Assembly (NCBI GenBank): GCA_030670085.1
Contig: DAOVCJ010000004.1
Span: forward strand, 1 to 47,811
Direction of reading: 5' to 3'
Source of the DNA: Candidatus Aenigmatarchaeota archaeon
GTDB lineage: Archaea; Aenigmatarchaeota; Aenigmatarchaeia; QMZP01
DNA length: 47,811 bases
The notes beneath the pieces are model-generated. The model was given only the letters and a program-made list of their open reading frames with translations, did no database searches and had not been told where the DNA came from. The translations under genes were made by a program, and so were the position numbers. Below, piece by piece: positions 1 through 10,120 of this stretch (within the stretch, counting starts at the first letter, position 1; the number at the start of each line of letters is the position of its first letter).

Positions 1-156
1 CCCCTGCAACGGTAAAAACAAAAACAGTAATTATTTGGCTTAAAACAATAAAAACACAATCGCATGTTTATCATATATTACCAAAACAATCTTTTTCAAA
101 AGAGATGTTTAAGATAACCAATTTAAAATACCAAACCAATAATTCGTAGTGATGTT

Positions 157-480
157 ATGAGAATCAATCCGAAACAGATGGAAAGAATGATGAAGCGCAT
201 GGGCATTCAGGCCGTCGAGATAGAGGCAGAGGAAGTGATAATAAAGACCCCTGAGAAGGACATAGTAATCAAGAACCCCCAGGTCTCCAAGGTCAATGCC
301 ATGGGCCAGGACACGTTCCAGATAACAGGGGATGTGGAGGAAAGAGCGAAAGAGGGATTTAACAGCGAGGATGTTGAAACAGTCATGAGCCAGGCAGGTG
401 TTTCAGAAGAAGACGCCAGAAGAGCTCTGGGCAAAACCCATGACCTGGCAGAGGCGATACTGAAACTGAAGAAGAAGTAA
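157..480 (+). CDS. nac: Nascent polypeptide-associated complex protein (archaeal NAC, C-terminal UBA-like domain)
   Basis: 107 aa ORF; NAC-like core (EAEEVIIKTPEKDIVIKNPQVSKVNAMGQDTFQITG) followed by UBA-like tail (EDVETVMSQAGVSEEDARRALGKTHDLAEAILKL); SD-like gtgatg just upstream of ATG. Confidence 0.95.
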   Translation: MRINPKQMERMMKRMGIQAVEIEAEEVIIKTPEKDIVIKNPQVSKVNAMGQDTFQITGDVEERAKEGFNSEDVETVMSQAGVSEEDARRALGKTHDLAEAILKLKKK

Positions 481-531
481 TTCACTTTCGAATTCTAATC
501 TATATTAGGAAACCCAAACAATATTTATTAT

Positions 532-3240
532 ATGGAAGCAACCGAAACCAGTTCTCCCATGAATGGTTCCAGAAAATGGCATGAAATGTCTATGGGAAAT
601 GTTCTGAAGGACCTGGGAACTACAGAAAAGGGTCTGGCAGAATCAGAGGCAAAAACCAGACTGGGTAAATACGGGCTGAATGAAATCAAAAGAAAAAGAA
701 AGATAAGTAAGCTAAAGATACTCCTAAACCAGTTCACCTCCCCTCTGGTCATCATACTTATCATCGCAACCCTTCTTTCTGCCTTAATAGGGGAGATACT
801 AGACGCTATTGTGATACTTATCATACTTCTTTTCAATGCAGTGTTCGGCTTCTTTCAGGAGTACAAAGCGGAGAAGACAATAGAGGCGCTCAAAAAACTG
901 ACAGCGCCTGAGGCTATGGTGGTGAGGGAAGGGAAAACGAAGAGAATACCAAGCAACATGCTCGTTCCAGGAGACATCGTTATGCTTGAGCAGGGAACCA
1001 AGATCCCAGCTGATATGAGGATTACCAAGGGGGTTGAGCTCAAGATAGACGAATCCGCCCTTACTGGAGAATCCGTTTCTGTTTCAAAGTATGCAGAAGG
1101 CATCAAGTGCAAAACCCTAGCTGAGATGGCGAGCATGGCATTCATGGGAACCATAGTAACATACGGAAGGGGGTATGGGGTAGTTGTTAATACAGGAATG
1201 AAGACAGAGATAGGAAAGATTGCAAAGATGGTAGAGGAGGCAGGAGAGCAGGCAACCCCCCTACAAGAGAGATTAAAGGTTTTTGGAAAGAAGCTGGGCT
1301 TTATCGTAATTGCAATATCTATTATAGTAATAGCAATTGGCATCCTAAGGGGTCATGCCCTGATGGAGATGGTAACAACAGGTATCGCTTTAGCGGTTGC
1401 TGCGATACCAGAGGGCCTTCCTGCAGTGGTCACAATAACCCTGGCCGTTGGACTGAAGAGACTGGCCAAGCATAAGGCACTGGTAAAAAAGCTTCCGGCT
1501 GTTGAGTCCTTGGGAAGTACGTCGGTCATATGTGCAGACAAGACAGGAACCCTGACCAAGAATGAGATGACAGTGAGGAAGATATGGTACAAGGACAGAT
1601 TAATAGAGGTGACAGGAAAGGGGTTCGAACCCACTGGAGATTTCCTTTTCGATGAAAAAAGGATTGATCCCATAAAGGATAAAACCCTATCGCTTTTGTT
1701 AAAAACAGGAGCACTCTGCAACAACGCTCAGTTGGAGAATGACGAATCCTGGGAAATAGTGGGTGACCCAACAGAGGGGGCGCTGGTGGTGTTGTCAAAA
1801 AAGGCAGGACTTGACAAGGAGGCCCTGGAGAAGCAGAACCCGAGGTTACATGAGATACCCTTCGCTTCAGAGAGGAAGATGATGAGCACTGTTAACAAGA
1901 GTGAAAACAGGAACATCCTCTACGTTAAGGGAGCCCCTGAAACCATACTAGACCTGTGCACCAAGATTTATGAAAACGGAAGGATCAAGAAGCTAACCAA
2001 GAACGAAAAGAACATGATACTTGACCTGAACCAGAATCTCGCAAACGAGGCCTTGAGGGTCCTGGCATTTGCATACAGGGAAGTAAAGACAAAGAAGTTT
2101 GATGAGAAGCTTGAAAAGGACCTGGTTTTTGTTGGTCTGGCAGGGATGATAGATCCCCCAAGACCCGACGTAGAAGAGAGCATAAAACTTTGCAAGCAGG
2201 CAGGGATAAAGACCGTGATGATAACAGGAGACCACAAAAACACAGCCCTAGCGATTGCAAAGGAGATAGGGTTGTTCGAGGAAGGCAAGAAGAGCTTAAC
2301 AGGCGCAGAGCTGGATTCTATTTCAGATGAGAAACTTGAAGACATGATAGAGGATATTTCGGTTTATGCAAGAGTGGACCCCAAGCACAAGGTAAGGATA
2401 GTCAACGCATTCAAAAAGAAGGGTCATATAATTGCAATGACCGGTGACGGTGTTAATGACGCGCCCGCCCTTAAGAATGCAGACATAGGGATTGCAATGG
2501 GCATAAAGGGAACAGACGTCGCTAAAGAGGCGTCTGATATGATTCTCGCAGATGATGACTTCTCAAACATAGTCAGGGCGGTTGAAGGGGGGAGACATAT
2601 ATACGACAACATAAAGAAGTTCATCTACTACCTACTCTCAAGCAACATTGGTGAGGTCTCGGTTGTTTTCCTTGCCATGCTCCTATTCGTTGACCCATCA
2701 GGAAGCGCACTTCTACCTCTACTAGCCGTCCACCTGCTCTGGATAAACCTGGTAACAGACGGTCCGCCCGCATTGGCTTTGGGGATTGATCCCCCATCAC
2801 CCGACATTATGAACAGGCCACCCAGGAATCCAAAGGAAAAGATACTCTCCAAGGGAGCCATACGTTTCCTGATAATGATAGGTATTATAATGTGTATAGG
2901 AACGCTCGGGGTTTTCTACTGGGGCCTCGGCGTCAGTTTAGACAAGGCAAGGACACTAGCATTCACCACACTGGTTATATATGAAATGTTTAATGTGATA
3001 AACTGCCGATCGCTGAAATATTCAATGTTCAAGATTGGTGTTTTCTCGAACAGGAAACTGATTTATGCGATAGCGGCATCAATAATACTACAGCTGCTGG
3101 TCATATACGTGCCTGCCATACAGATAGGTTTCAAGACAGTCAGTCTTGGCCTTCTTGACTGGCTGGTGATAGTGGCGGTTTCAAGCACTGTGCTTATAAT
3201 AACTCAGCTAAAGCTAAAACTGTTTGGAGGATTTGAGTAG
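532..3240 (+). CDS. P-type cation-transporting ATPase (Ca2+-ATPase-like, type IIA)
   Basis: 902 aa; phosphorylation motif DKTGTLTKNEMT, TGES, TGDGVNDAPALKNADIGIAMG, PEGLPAVVTITLAVG (M4) and NLVTDGPPA (M6). Confidence 0.95.
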   Translation: MEATETSSPMNGSRKWHEMSMGNVLKDLGTTEKGLAESEAKTRLGKYGLNEIKRKRKISKLKILLNQFTSPLVIILIIATLLSALIGEILDAIVILIILLFNAVFGFFQEYKAEKTIEALKKLTAPEAMVVREGKTKRIPSNMLVPGDIVMLEQGTKIPADMRITKGVELKIDESALTGESVSVSKYAEGIKCKTLAEMASMAFMGTIVTYGRGYGVVVNTGMKTEIGKIAKMVEEAGEQATPLQERLKVFGKKLGFIVIAISIIVIAIGILRGHALMEMVTTGIALAVAAIPEGLPAVVTITLAVGLKRLAKHKALVKKLPAVESLGSTSVICADKTGTLTKNEMTVRKIWYKDRLIEVTGKGFEPTGDFLFDEKRIDPIKDKTLSLLLKTGALCNNAQLENDESWEIVGDPTEGALVVLSKKAGLDKEALEKQNPRLHEIPFASERKMMSTVNKSENRNILYVKGAPETILDLCTKIYENGRIKKLTKNEKNMILDLNQNLANEALRVLAFAYREVKTKKFDEKLEKDLVFVGLAGMIDPPRPDVEESIKLCKQAGIKTVMITGDHKNTALAIAKEIGLFEEGKKSLTGAELDSISDEKLEDMIEDISVYARVDPKHKVRIVNAFKKKGHIIAMTGDGVNDAPALKNADIGIAMGIKGTDVAKEASDMILADDDFSNIVRAVEGGRHIYDNIKKFIYYLLSSNIGEVSVVFLAMLLFVDPSGSALLPLLAVHLLWINLVTDGPPALALGIDPPSPDIMNRPPRNPKEKILSKGAIRFLIMIGIIMCIGTLGVFYWGLGVSLDKARTLAFTTLVIYEMFNVINCRSLKYSMFKIGVFSNRKLIYAIAASIILQLLVIYVPAIQIGFKTVSLGLLDWLVIVAVSSTVLIITQLKLKLFGGFE

Positions 3241-3241
3241 C

Positions 3242-4192
3242 ATGTGGTACTACTTTTTGTTCTTTGCTGTAGGAGTGGCCCTTCTGATAAAGGGAGCGGA
3301 CATTGTGGTGAAATATGCCTCTCAGACAGCCCGTCTCCTTGGCGTGTCCAATTTCATGATCGGCCTAACCCTGGTGGCTTTCTCCACAACTCTACCAGAG
3401 CTGTCCGTTTCTATAATGTCCGCCTTCTCTGGTGTGGTTGACATAGCTACCGGAACAGTACTGGGCTCAATAATAGCAAATCCCGCACTTATACTTGCAC
3501 TTGCGGCCGTGTTCGTCCCACTTGCCACAAACAGGAATATAAAAAGGCTGAATTATATACTCATAGTATACCTTCTCATCTTCTCACTACTTCTTATTGA
3601 TGGACTTGTGTGGTACGAAGGACTGGCCTTGATCATTCTATTTGCCTTTTACATGGCAAACATGATCAAGAGGGGAAGAGGGATGGGATCAGAGACCAAG
3701 AAGAAAAAAACCAAAATAGAGTACAAAAGAAGAAGGATAGCGAAATACATCGTTTTCACGATATTTGGTGGAGGGCTTGTTGTTGCAGGCGCCAAGCTTC
3801 TTATAGACTCCACAATAAGCATATCAACTATTTGGGGTGTGCCTGAAATACTCATTGCGATTATAGCTGTTGCAATTGGAACATCCCTCCCTGAGCTAGC
3901 CGTGGTAATTACAGCAGCCTTCAAAAAAATGGTGGGGATATCCATAGGCGATATCCTTGGAGCGAACATGTTCAACGTCATGGTGCTTGGGGCAACTTCT
4001 TTAGTGTCCCCGATACCTGTCACAACAAAGATACTTACAATAGTAATACCAATAATACTCCTCGTTAACGTGCTCCTCCTGCTTTTCATGAGCACGAAAT
4101 GGTTCGTGTCAAAGAAATGGCAGCTATCCAGAGGCGAAGGACTCATACTGCTGCTTATTTACGTGATTTTTGTTTACCTGCAGTTTGTTTGA
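3242..4192 (+). CDS. Calcium/sodium antiporter-like protein (CaCA superfamily, YrbG-like)
   Basis: Two inverted repeats GLTLVAFSTTLPELSVS and IAIIAVAIGTSLPELAVVI; many TM segments; ATG at 3242 after ggagg preferred over the TTG at 3224. Confidence 0.9.
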   Translation: MWYYFLFFAVGVALLIKGADIVVKYASQTARLLGVSNFMIGLTLVAFSTTLPELSVSIMSAFSGVVDIATGTVLGSIIANPALILALAAVFVPLATNRNIKRLNYILIVYLLIFSLLLIDGLVWYEGLALIILFAFYMANMIKRGRGMGSETKKKKTKIEYKRRRIAKYIVFTIFGGGLVVAGAKLLIDSTISISTIWGVPEILIAIIAVAIGTSLPELAVVITAAFKKMVGISIGDILGANMFNVMVLGATSLVSPIPVTTKILTIVIPIILLVNVLLLLFMSTKWFVSKKWQLSRGEGLILLLIYVIFVYLQFV

Positions 4193-5681
4193 TTACTCTT
4201 CCAAGGGTTTCAAATTTCTCACCTTCAAAAAGCCCTCTTAAAACACCCGGAAGTTTCTTTATCTTTACCCTTATCTGCTTCTGGTTGTCCCTATTACGAA
4301 TGGTAACGTCCTCCTTCTTTTTCGAATCATAGTCTATCGTTATGCAATAAGGCGTTCCTGCTTCGTCTTGTCTGTAGTAGAGCCTTCCTATAGACCCGGT
4401 TTCATCATAGAGAACCAAGAACCCACACCTTCGGAGCATCTCAAAGATACTCCTTGCTAACTTTGGCAGGCCATTCTTTCTGACCAACGGGAAAACTGCA
4501 ACCTGGTATGGGGAAACCCTTGGAGGGAACGCAAAATAGACCCTGTCCCTGTCCTCCCTGAGACACGATTCCATTACACAGAACAACGGCCTGTCAATAC
4601 CATATGCAACCTCAATAACACGTGGTATTATTTTCTCCCCATTCCAGTCTACTTTCATATCCTGCCTGCTCAAACCCATATGCCTCTTCAGGTCGTAATC
4701 CGTCCTGTCAGCGATTCCGACAAGCTCTATCCTGCCGTAATTATCCGAGAGGAATTCAACATCCCACGTATCCTTTGAATAGAAACACCTCTCCTCATCC
4801 TTATGCTGTCTTAGCCTGAGTTTTTTTGGATCAATACCCATCTGCATATATATCTGCCATGACCTTGCAAGGAAGTATGTAATGAATTCGCTGGCAAATT
4901 TCTTTTTAACCAGTTCACCAATCTTCATCATTCTCGGTTTTTGGGTTTTCTTCTGGTCCTGTTTTGTCAGGACAGGAACCTTTAGGTTTTTGACTTCACT
5001 GAACCTGGGATGATTATCCCTTTGTTTTGGGTGTATGAAGAACTGCACTTCTGCCTGTGAGAATTCCCTGAGCCTCACGAGACCCTTCCTCGGAGAGATT
5101 TCGTTTCTGAAGGATTTTCCGAACTGTATGATACCAAGGGGAAGCTTCCTCCTGCCCAGTTCATAAAGCCTCTTGAAAGGCATGTAGGTTGTCTGTGCAG
5201 TCTCTGGCCTCAAGTACCCAGATATCTTGTTTTTGCCAGGCCCTATGTATGTTTTAAACATAAGGTTGTAGTCATACACGTTTCCCAGAACACCAGAACA
5301 TTTCGGGCACGTTATTTTCTTATCCTTTATTATCTTCTGGATTTCACCCAGACCCAAACCTTCAACATCCTTTCCTATCTTCTCCTCGATTAGCTGGTCT
5401 GCTCTGTAGGCCTCACCACATTTCTGGCATTCAATTGTCATGTCAGTGAATGATTCTATATGGCCACTCGCCACCCACGGGTCCTCTGTTGTGAGTATGG
5501 GAGCCTCTATCAAAACGCACCCCTCCTGAATCATGTAATATTCCCTGATGAGGTTTTCTATTCTGAGCTTCATCAATGCTCCCAGGGGACCGTACGTGTA
5601 GAAGCCTGAGCATCCCTGATATATCTCAAAGGATGGCCAGAAGAAACCCCTTCTCTTGGCAATATCCAGAACATCAGCCAT
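4155..5681 (-). CDS. glyS: Glycyl-tRNA synthetase (archaeal/eukaryotic type)
   Basis: 508 aa; RRGFFWPSFEIYQGCSGFYTYGPLGALMK, class II motifs FRNEISPRKGLVRLREFSQAEVQFF, YGIDRPLFCVM. Confidence 0.97.
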   Translation of the reverse strand: MADVLDIAKRRGFFWPSFEIYQGCSGFYTYGPLGALMKLRIENLIREYYMIQEGCVLIEAPILTTEDPWVASGHIESFTDMTIECQKCGEAYRADQLIEEKIGKDVEGLGLGEIQKIIKDKKITCPKCSGVLGNVYDYNLMFKTYIGPGKNKISGYLRPETAQTTYMPFKRLYELGRRKLPLGIIQFGKSFRNEISPRKGLVRLREFSQAEVQFFIHPKQRDNHPRFSEVKNLKVPVLTKQDQKKTQKPRMMKIGELVKKKFASEFITYFLARSWQIYMQMGIDPKKLRLRQHKDEERCFYSKDTWDVEFLSDNYGRIELVGIADRTDYDLKRHMGLSRQDMKVDWNGEKIIPRVIEVAYGIDRPLFCVMESCLREDRDRVYFAFPPRVSPYQVAVFPLVRKNGLPKLARSIFEMLRRCGFLVLYDETGSIGRLYYRQDEAGTPYCITIDYDSKKKEDVTIRNRDNQKQIRVKIKKLPGVLRGLFEGEKFETLGRVIKQTAGKQKSRK

Positions 5682-5769
5682 ACGAAAACCCCAATAAATT
5701 AGTAATGGTTTGCGAGCTTAAAATGTTTTCATTTGAAGGCTATATATTTATTGAATTCACAATAAGCTC

Positions 5770-6435
5770 ATGAAGCGTCTGAAGGTGGACCTGCACATAC
5801 ACACAAAGTACTCAAAGGACGGTGAAATAAATCCAGAGGATCTGGTTAAGAAAGCAGTAGAACTCGGTTTTGACGCGATAGCGGTTACAGACCATGGAAC
5901 GATTAAAGGAGCCATAGAGACAAAGGAAATTGCGAGAAAAACCGCGAAAGACCTGATTGTTTTTGTTGGCCAGGAGATCAAGACAAAGCAGGGCGAAGTG
6001 TTGGTTTACAACATAAGAAATGAAATAAAAGAGGGACAGGATATTTTAAAGACCTGCCAGGAGGCAAAGAAAAACAAAGGATTTCTTGTGGTTCCCCACC
6101 CCTTTGATTTAATGAGGAGGGGGATAGGCGAAAACACAAAAAGCATTCTGGAATATGTAGATGCGGTAGAGGGTTTCAATGCGAGAACTGTCATAAACAG
6201 GTTTAATGAAAGGGCGATGGAGTTTGCAAAAGAAAACAGCAAACCAATGGTTGCGGGATCTGATGCGCATTTCTTGGACGAGTTCGGAAAAACCTACATG
6301 CTTATAGAAAGCGGGAAAGGCGAAAGGAACATCCTTAATGCAATAGAAAAAGGCAGACTTGAAATGGTTATGCAGAGACATGGCATGAAATCTGGTATGA
6401 AAAGGGGCCTGAGGAAGGTTAGAACCTATTTTTAA
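5770..6435 (+). CDS. PHP domain metal-dependent phosphoesterase
   Basis: DLHIHTKYSKDGEINPEDLVKKAVELGFDAIAVTDHGTIKGA...; GSDAHFLDEFG. Confidence 0.9.
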   Translation: MKRLKVDLHIHTKYSKDGEINPEDLVKKAVELGFDAIAVTDHGTIKGAIETKEIARKTAKDLIVFVGQEIKTKQGEVLVYNIRNEIKEGQDILKTCQEAKKNKGFLVVPHPFDLMRRGIGENTKSILEYVDAVEGFNARTVINRFNERAMEFAKENSKPMVAGSDAHFLDEFGKTYMLIESGKGERNILNAIEKGRLEMVMQRHGMKSGMKRGLRKVRTYF

Positions 6436-6461
6436 TATAGGACCTGGGATATACTATAAAT

Positions 6462-7460
6462 ATGGCTGACCCCAGACTTGTTGATTATATAAAACATGCT
6501 CTGAAATCTGGAACCCCAATAGATCATATTGAAAGGGCCCTAATTAATGAGGGATGGAGAAAACAGGATGTTGATGAGGCAATAGATACAATCATAGAAG
6601 AAAGAGAACAAGAGCCCGTTGTCCCCCAACAAGCACCTACAGCGTATACAACAAGGGTCCCAGAGCTTATGGGTGAAGAAAAATCCCCAGAACAGCCCCC
6701 AGGCCAGCCAGAAGCTCCTCCTGAACCCTCCACAGAATCCCCATACAAATCAATGGGAGTCTTCACCAAATTCAAAATGATTCTAAGACATCCAGGAAAG
6801 TTTTTTGAGGCAGTGAAGGCCGAGAAGGGATATGAGGCCCCGGTCAAATATTACCTGTTCTTACTGTTTATACAGATCATAATAGCAAACGCTGTCCTGT
6901 ACCTTTCTCTAACTATGGGAGCAGCGTTTTTCAATCCCTCATTGATTAACCCACTTATGAGTATGTTTACGATAACCACTGTATCCAATTTCTTGTTTGC
7001 AAACATTTCACTTGTACTGACTATCGTTATACTCTTTGTAACGGCATGGTTTTTCAACATATTCCTCAGGCTCTTTAAAGGAAAGGGAAGGATGGTTGAT
7101 ACATTCAAGGGAATAGTGTATGCTTACACACCAAACGTTATACTCACTATTATTTCAATACCAATCTCGTTGCTTATACTTTTTTCTATTCTCCCCTCAC
7201 TTTCTCCTGGGAACCTTCTACTCGAGCTCAATTTGGTAGAAATGTCTTTAGCAACACTGGTTTTCTCTCTGATGTCAATTGCATTTTTAATATGGACACT
7301 TTACCTCGAGCTCAAGGGACTGTCAATATTCCATGAGATTTCAATGCTGAGGGTTCTTGGTGCACTGATACTGGGTATAATAGTATTATATGTTATCATT
7401 GGCATTGTTCTCGGTCTGGTTATTGGTTTGTTTTTCTTAGGAGCGTTTGCTATCCCTTAA
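6462..7460 (+). CDS. Yip1-like multi-pass membrane protein with N-terminal helical (UBA-like) module
   Basis: N-terminal PRLVDYIKHALKSGTPIDHIERALINEGWRKQDVDEAI, Pro/Glu-rich linker, then multi-TM region resembling Yip1 family. Confidence 0.7.
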   Translation: MADPRLVDYIKHALKSGTPIDHIERALINEGWRKQDVDEAIDTIIEEREQEPVVPQQAPTAYTTRVPELMGEEKSPEQPPGQPEAPPEPSTESPYKSMGVFTKFKMILRHPGKFFEAVKAEKGYEAPVKYYLFLLFIQIIIANAVLYLSLTMGAAFFNPSLINPLMSMFTITTVSNFLFANISLVLTIVILFVTAWFFNIFLRLFKGKGRMVDTFKGIVYAYTPNVILTIISIPISLLILFSILPSLSPGNLLLELNLVEMSLATLVFSLMSIAFLIWTLYLELKGLSIFHEISMLRVLGALILGIIVLYVIIGIVLGLVIGLFFLGAFAIP

Positions 7461-7513
7461 CCCATGTAGTTTAGCAAGCAATAATTTTATTCTCAGACTC
7501 CAAATAATATACA

Positions 7514-8161
7514 ATGAAAGCGCAGTTTTTCCCTTATGCAGATGAAAACATTTCAAAAAAGACCCCTTACTTCACGTATGGCATTATATTGGTGAATGTT
7601 CTGACATTCATTTTCAGTTTTATTGACTTTGAAGGTATTGTGACAACATATGGTTTCATACCAGCAAACCCAAGCATTCTGGCGACGTTTACATCCATGT
7701 TCCTACATGCTGGAATCCTGCACATTTTCATAAACATGTGGTACCTCTACATATTCGGGGACAACCTAGAGTACGCTTTCGGAAGGGTGAAGTTTCTGCT
7801 TTTCTATCTCGCCTCAGGCATTTTCGCACTCTCTTTTCACTACATTACAGACTTCGGCTCAAGCCTGCCGGTTGTTGGTGCATCGGGCGCGGTTTCAGGG
7901 ATTCTGGGAGCGTACCTCGTTTTGCTGCCTCACATGAAAATAAAGGCAATAGGGTTTTATACCCTATGGAAGCTTCCTACGTATGTAATAATAGGGAGCT
8001 GGTTTGTCCTTCAGCTGGTACTCGCGTTCATCAGCGTTTTTACAGATTGGAGTAATGTCGCCTTCTGGGCGCACGTGGGGGGTTTTGTTTTCGGGGCAAT
8101 GATAGGTTTCATATACAATAAGCATCTTTGGGTCAAGTTAGTGAAGCGATACAGAAAATAG
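7514..8161 (+). CDS. Rhomboid-family intramembrane serine protease
   Basis: MFLHAGILHIFINMWYLYIFGDNLE, catalytic GASGAVSGILGAY, AHVGGFVFGAMIGF. Confidence 0.92.
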   Translation: MKAQFFPYADENISKKTPYFTYGIILVNVLTFIFSFIDFEGIVTTYGFIPANPSILATFTSMFLHAGILHIFINMWYLYIFGDNLEYAFGRVKFLLFYLASGIFALSFHYITDFGSSLPVVGASGAVSGILGAYLVLLPHMKIKAIGFYTLWKLPTYVIIGSWFVLQLVLAFISVFTDWSNVAFWAHVGGFVFGAMIGFIYNKHLWVKLVKRYRK

Positions 8162-8190
8162 ATTTAATATATCAACCCAATATAATTTTT

Positions 8191-9321
8191 ATGTGGGTAG
8201 CTGTATTCATTGTTTTCTTGACGTTTCTCTTTTGGGTTCTCGGTTACGAGGGAATAGTAAGACAAAATATGCGGAGACCCAAGCCAAATCCCAAAAATCT
8301 ACCACCAGTCTCTGTGATAATCCCTACATACAAAGCCGAGCGAACCATAGAGCAGACACTGAAATCAGTAAAAAACCTAGATTATCCGAAAAAGGAAATT
8401 ATTGTTATAAACGATTCTGACGATAAAACTCCACAGATATGCAAGAAATACGGGGTCAAGCTGATTCAGAACAAAAGGAGGATGGGAAAATCCATATCCT
8501 TGGACATGGCAACCAAAAAGGCGAAGAATGAAATTCTGCTCTTCCTAGATTCTGACACAGTGGTTGAGAAGGATGTTCTGAAGAAGATCATGCCATGGTT
8601 TTACAAACCAAAGGTAGCTGTGGTAATGCCAACCTTTACCGCAAAGAACAACAGGAGCATTGCAAAACTTGTTTCCGTAGAGAACATATTCACCCACTCC
8701 CATCTTAGGACCCACCTGTACTTCGGTTCCCTTATAGCCTTTAGGGGGTGCTGCTTTGCCATGAGAAAGAGCGTTATAAAAAAGACAGGTGGGTGGGGGA
8801 GAACCCTTACAGAAGACAATGACATGGGAGCAAGGGTTGCAAAGAACGGATATGTAATAGAGTGGGAGCCTAATGCAACTGCAAATACAAACGAGCCAGA
8901 AACAAGAGAAGAGTTGAAGAAGCAGAAGATAAGGTGGGGGGTGGGCTCTGCCTACACGTTCTTTCGCCACAGAAGGTATTATAGAAAATCCCCACAGTTC
9001 CTATCATATTTCCTCCCTTACATAATCCTGGGATTCTTGGTAGCGCTCCTTGTTCTCTGGCAGTTGTATCTTTTTGTATCCACACTCTCTCTAATCCCAA
9101 TCCTAAATCTTATAATAGAACTAGTAATCATAACAATAGCCACATACTTTCATATAACGGTTCTTGTTTACTCAGAGAGGGGCTTCATAAATCCGATACT
9201 GCTCCTGAAGTACATGCTCTATTACTTACCCATTGTTAATTTTTTCTACTTTAAGGGAATGGTAAAGGGAATAAGGGGTAAGAAGAACAAGAAGGATGAG
9301 CTTGACTTGGCCTTATGGTAG
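8191..9321 (+). CDS. Glycosyltransferase family 2, membrane-associated
   Basis: PPVSVIIPTYKAERTIEQTLKSVKNLDYPKKEIIVINDSDD, LDSDTVVE; C-terminal TM helices; ATG at 8191 about 25 nt after an AT-rich TATA-like stretch (longer track ORF starts at 8128). Confidence 0.9.
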   Translation: MWVAVFIVFLTFLFWVLGYEGIVRQNMRRPKPNPKNLPPVSVIIPTYKAERTIEQTLKSVKNLDYPKKEIIVINDSDDKTPQICKKYGVKLIQNKRRMGKSISLDMATKKAKNEILLFLDSDTVVEKDVLKKIMPWFYKPKVAVVMPTFTAKNNRSIAKLVSVENIFTHSHLRTHLYFGSLIAFRGCCFAMRKSVIKKTGGWGRTLTEDNDMGARVAKNGYVIEWEPNATANTNEPETREELKKQKIRWGVGSAYTFFRHRRYYRKSPQFLSYFLPYIILGFLVALLVLWQLYLFVSTLSLIPILNLIIELVIITIATYFHITVLVYSERGFINPILLLKYMLYYLPIVNFFYFKGMVKGIRGKKNKKDELDLALW

Positions 9322-10068
9322 CTATACCTTCCCCCCAACAATACCTAGAACCCTTCCCCAACGGTTGGCTAGAAGGTTATCATAATTCATCTTTACTATT
9401 CTTTTGTTTGCCGGCTGCTGAATGGATTTTTTCAATACTTTTCCATTCATCAACCATATAGGAGAAAAAAACCATCCAAACGAGAAAAGGAATTCTCCCC
9501 CAATGTTTTTATCTATCTTCAGTCCAGAATTCCTGACCCTGAACTCAAGCTCCTTTCTGGAAAACGGATACTCACCACCATGCATCCACACCCCCAATCT
9601 CTCTGAAAGGAGCTTTCCAACTCTGTACGGGGGGCATTTGGAATTCGGCGCTATTATCACAGCTTTGCCGTTTTTCTTCAATGCCCGGGAATGGGAATCG
9701 ATAATCTCCTGTCTTTCTCTTCCCAGAAAATGCTCTACAACACCCTCTGAGTGGACCAAATCAAACTCGTTTTCGAAACCATGATCCAGGGCATTGTCAT
9801 GAACAAGTTCCCCTTCTTGGGAAAATCTATCCAGGACATTCCTGGCAATTCCCAATGCTTCCTTGGAGGAATCAAGAAGCGTTACTTTCGCTCCCCTACA
9901 TGCCATAAGAATGGTGTTTATTCCTGTTCCACACCCAAGTTCAAGAACCCTTTTGCCCCTGAAATCATAATTTCCCAGAAGCATTTCGTAGAATTTCCAC
10001 ATGTAGGGTTCTCTTCCAAATTCTATATCACCCATTTCGTTCCAGACACCCCTCCACACACCTAACAT
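9322..10068 (-). CDS. Class I SAM-dependent methyltransferase
   Basis: VLELGCGTGINTILMACRGAKVTLLDSS, FDLVHSEGVVEHF. Confidence 0.88.
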   Translation of the reverse strand: MLGVWRGVWNEMGDIEFGREPYMWKFYEMLLGNYDFRGKRVLELGCGTGINTILMACRGAKVTLLDSSKEALGIARNVLDRFSQEGELVHDNALDHGFENEFDLVHSEGVVEHFLGRERQEIIDSHSRALKKNGKAVIIAPNSKCPPYRVGKLLSERLGVWMHGGEYPFSRKELEFRVRNSGLKIDKNIGGEFLFSFGWFFSPIWLMNGKVLKKSIQQPANKRIVKMNYDNLLANRWGRVLGIVGGKV

Positions 10069-10120
10069 GTCTTATTCTTCACCTCAAAAGTATAAATTCG
10101 TTGCACGTTTTAATAATATT

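Noticed and set aside
1-66. Possible minus-strand ORF at the left edge (MRLCFYCFKPNNYCFCFYRCRG...)
   Set aside because: Truncated, AT-rich, Cys content driven by TGT codons; cannot be supported without sequence beyond the edge.
1616-1640. GGGGTTCGAACCC resembling a tRNA T-arm
   Set aside because: Inside the P-type ATPase coding frame; no acceptor or anticodon arms around it.
3649-4146. 165-aa minus-strand ORF (and similar antisense ORFs, e.g. 855-1343, 18451-19200, 21054-21782, 21954-22610)
   Set aside because: All lie opposite confidently identified genes (antiporter, ATPase, Spt5/L11, L1/P0) and are low-complexity or bias-driven shadows.
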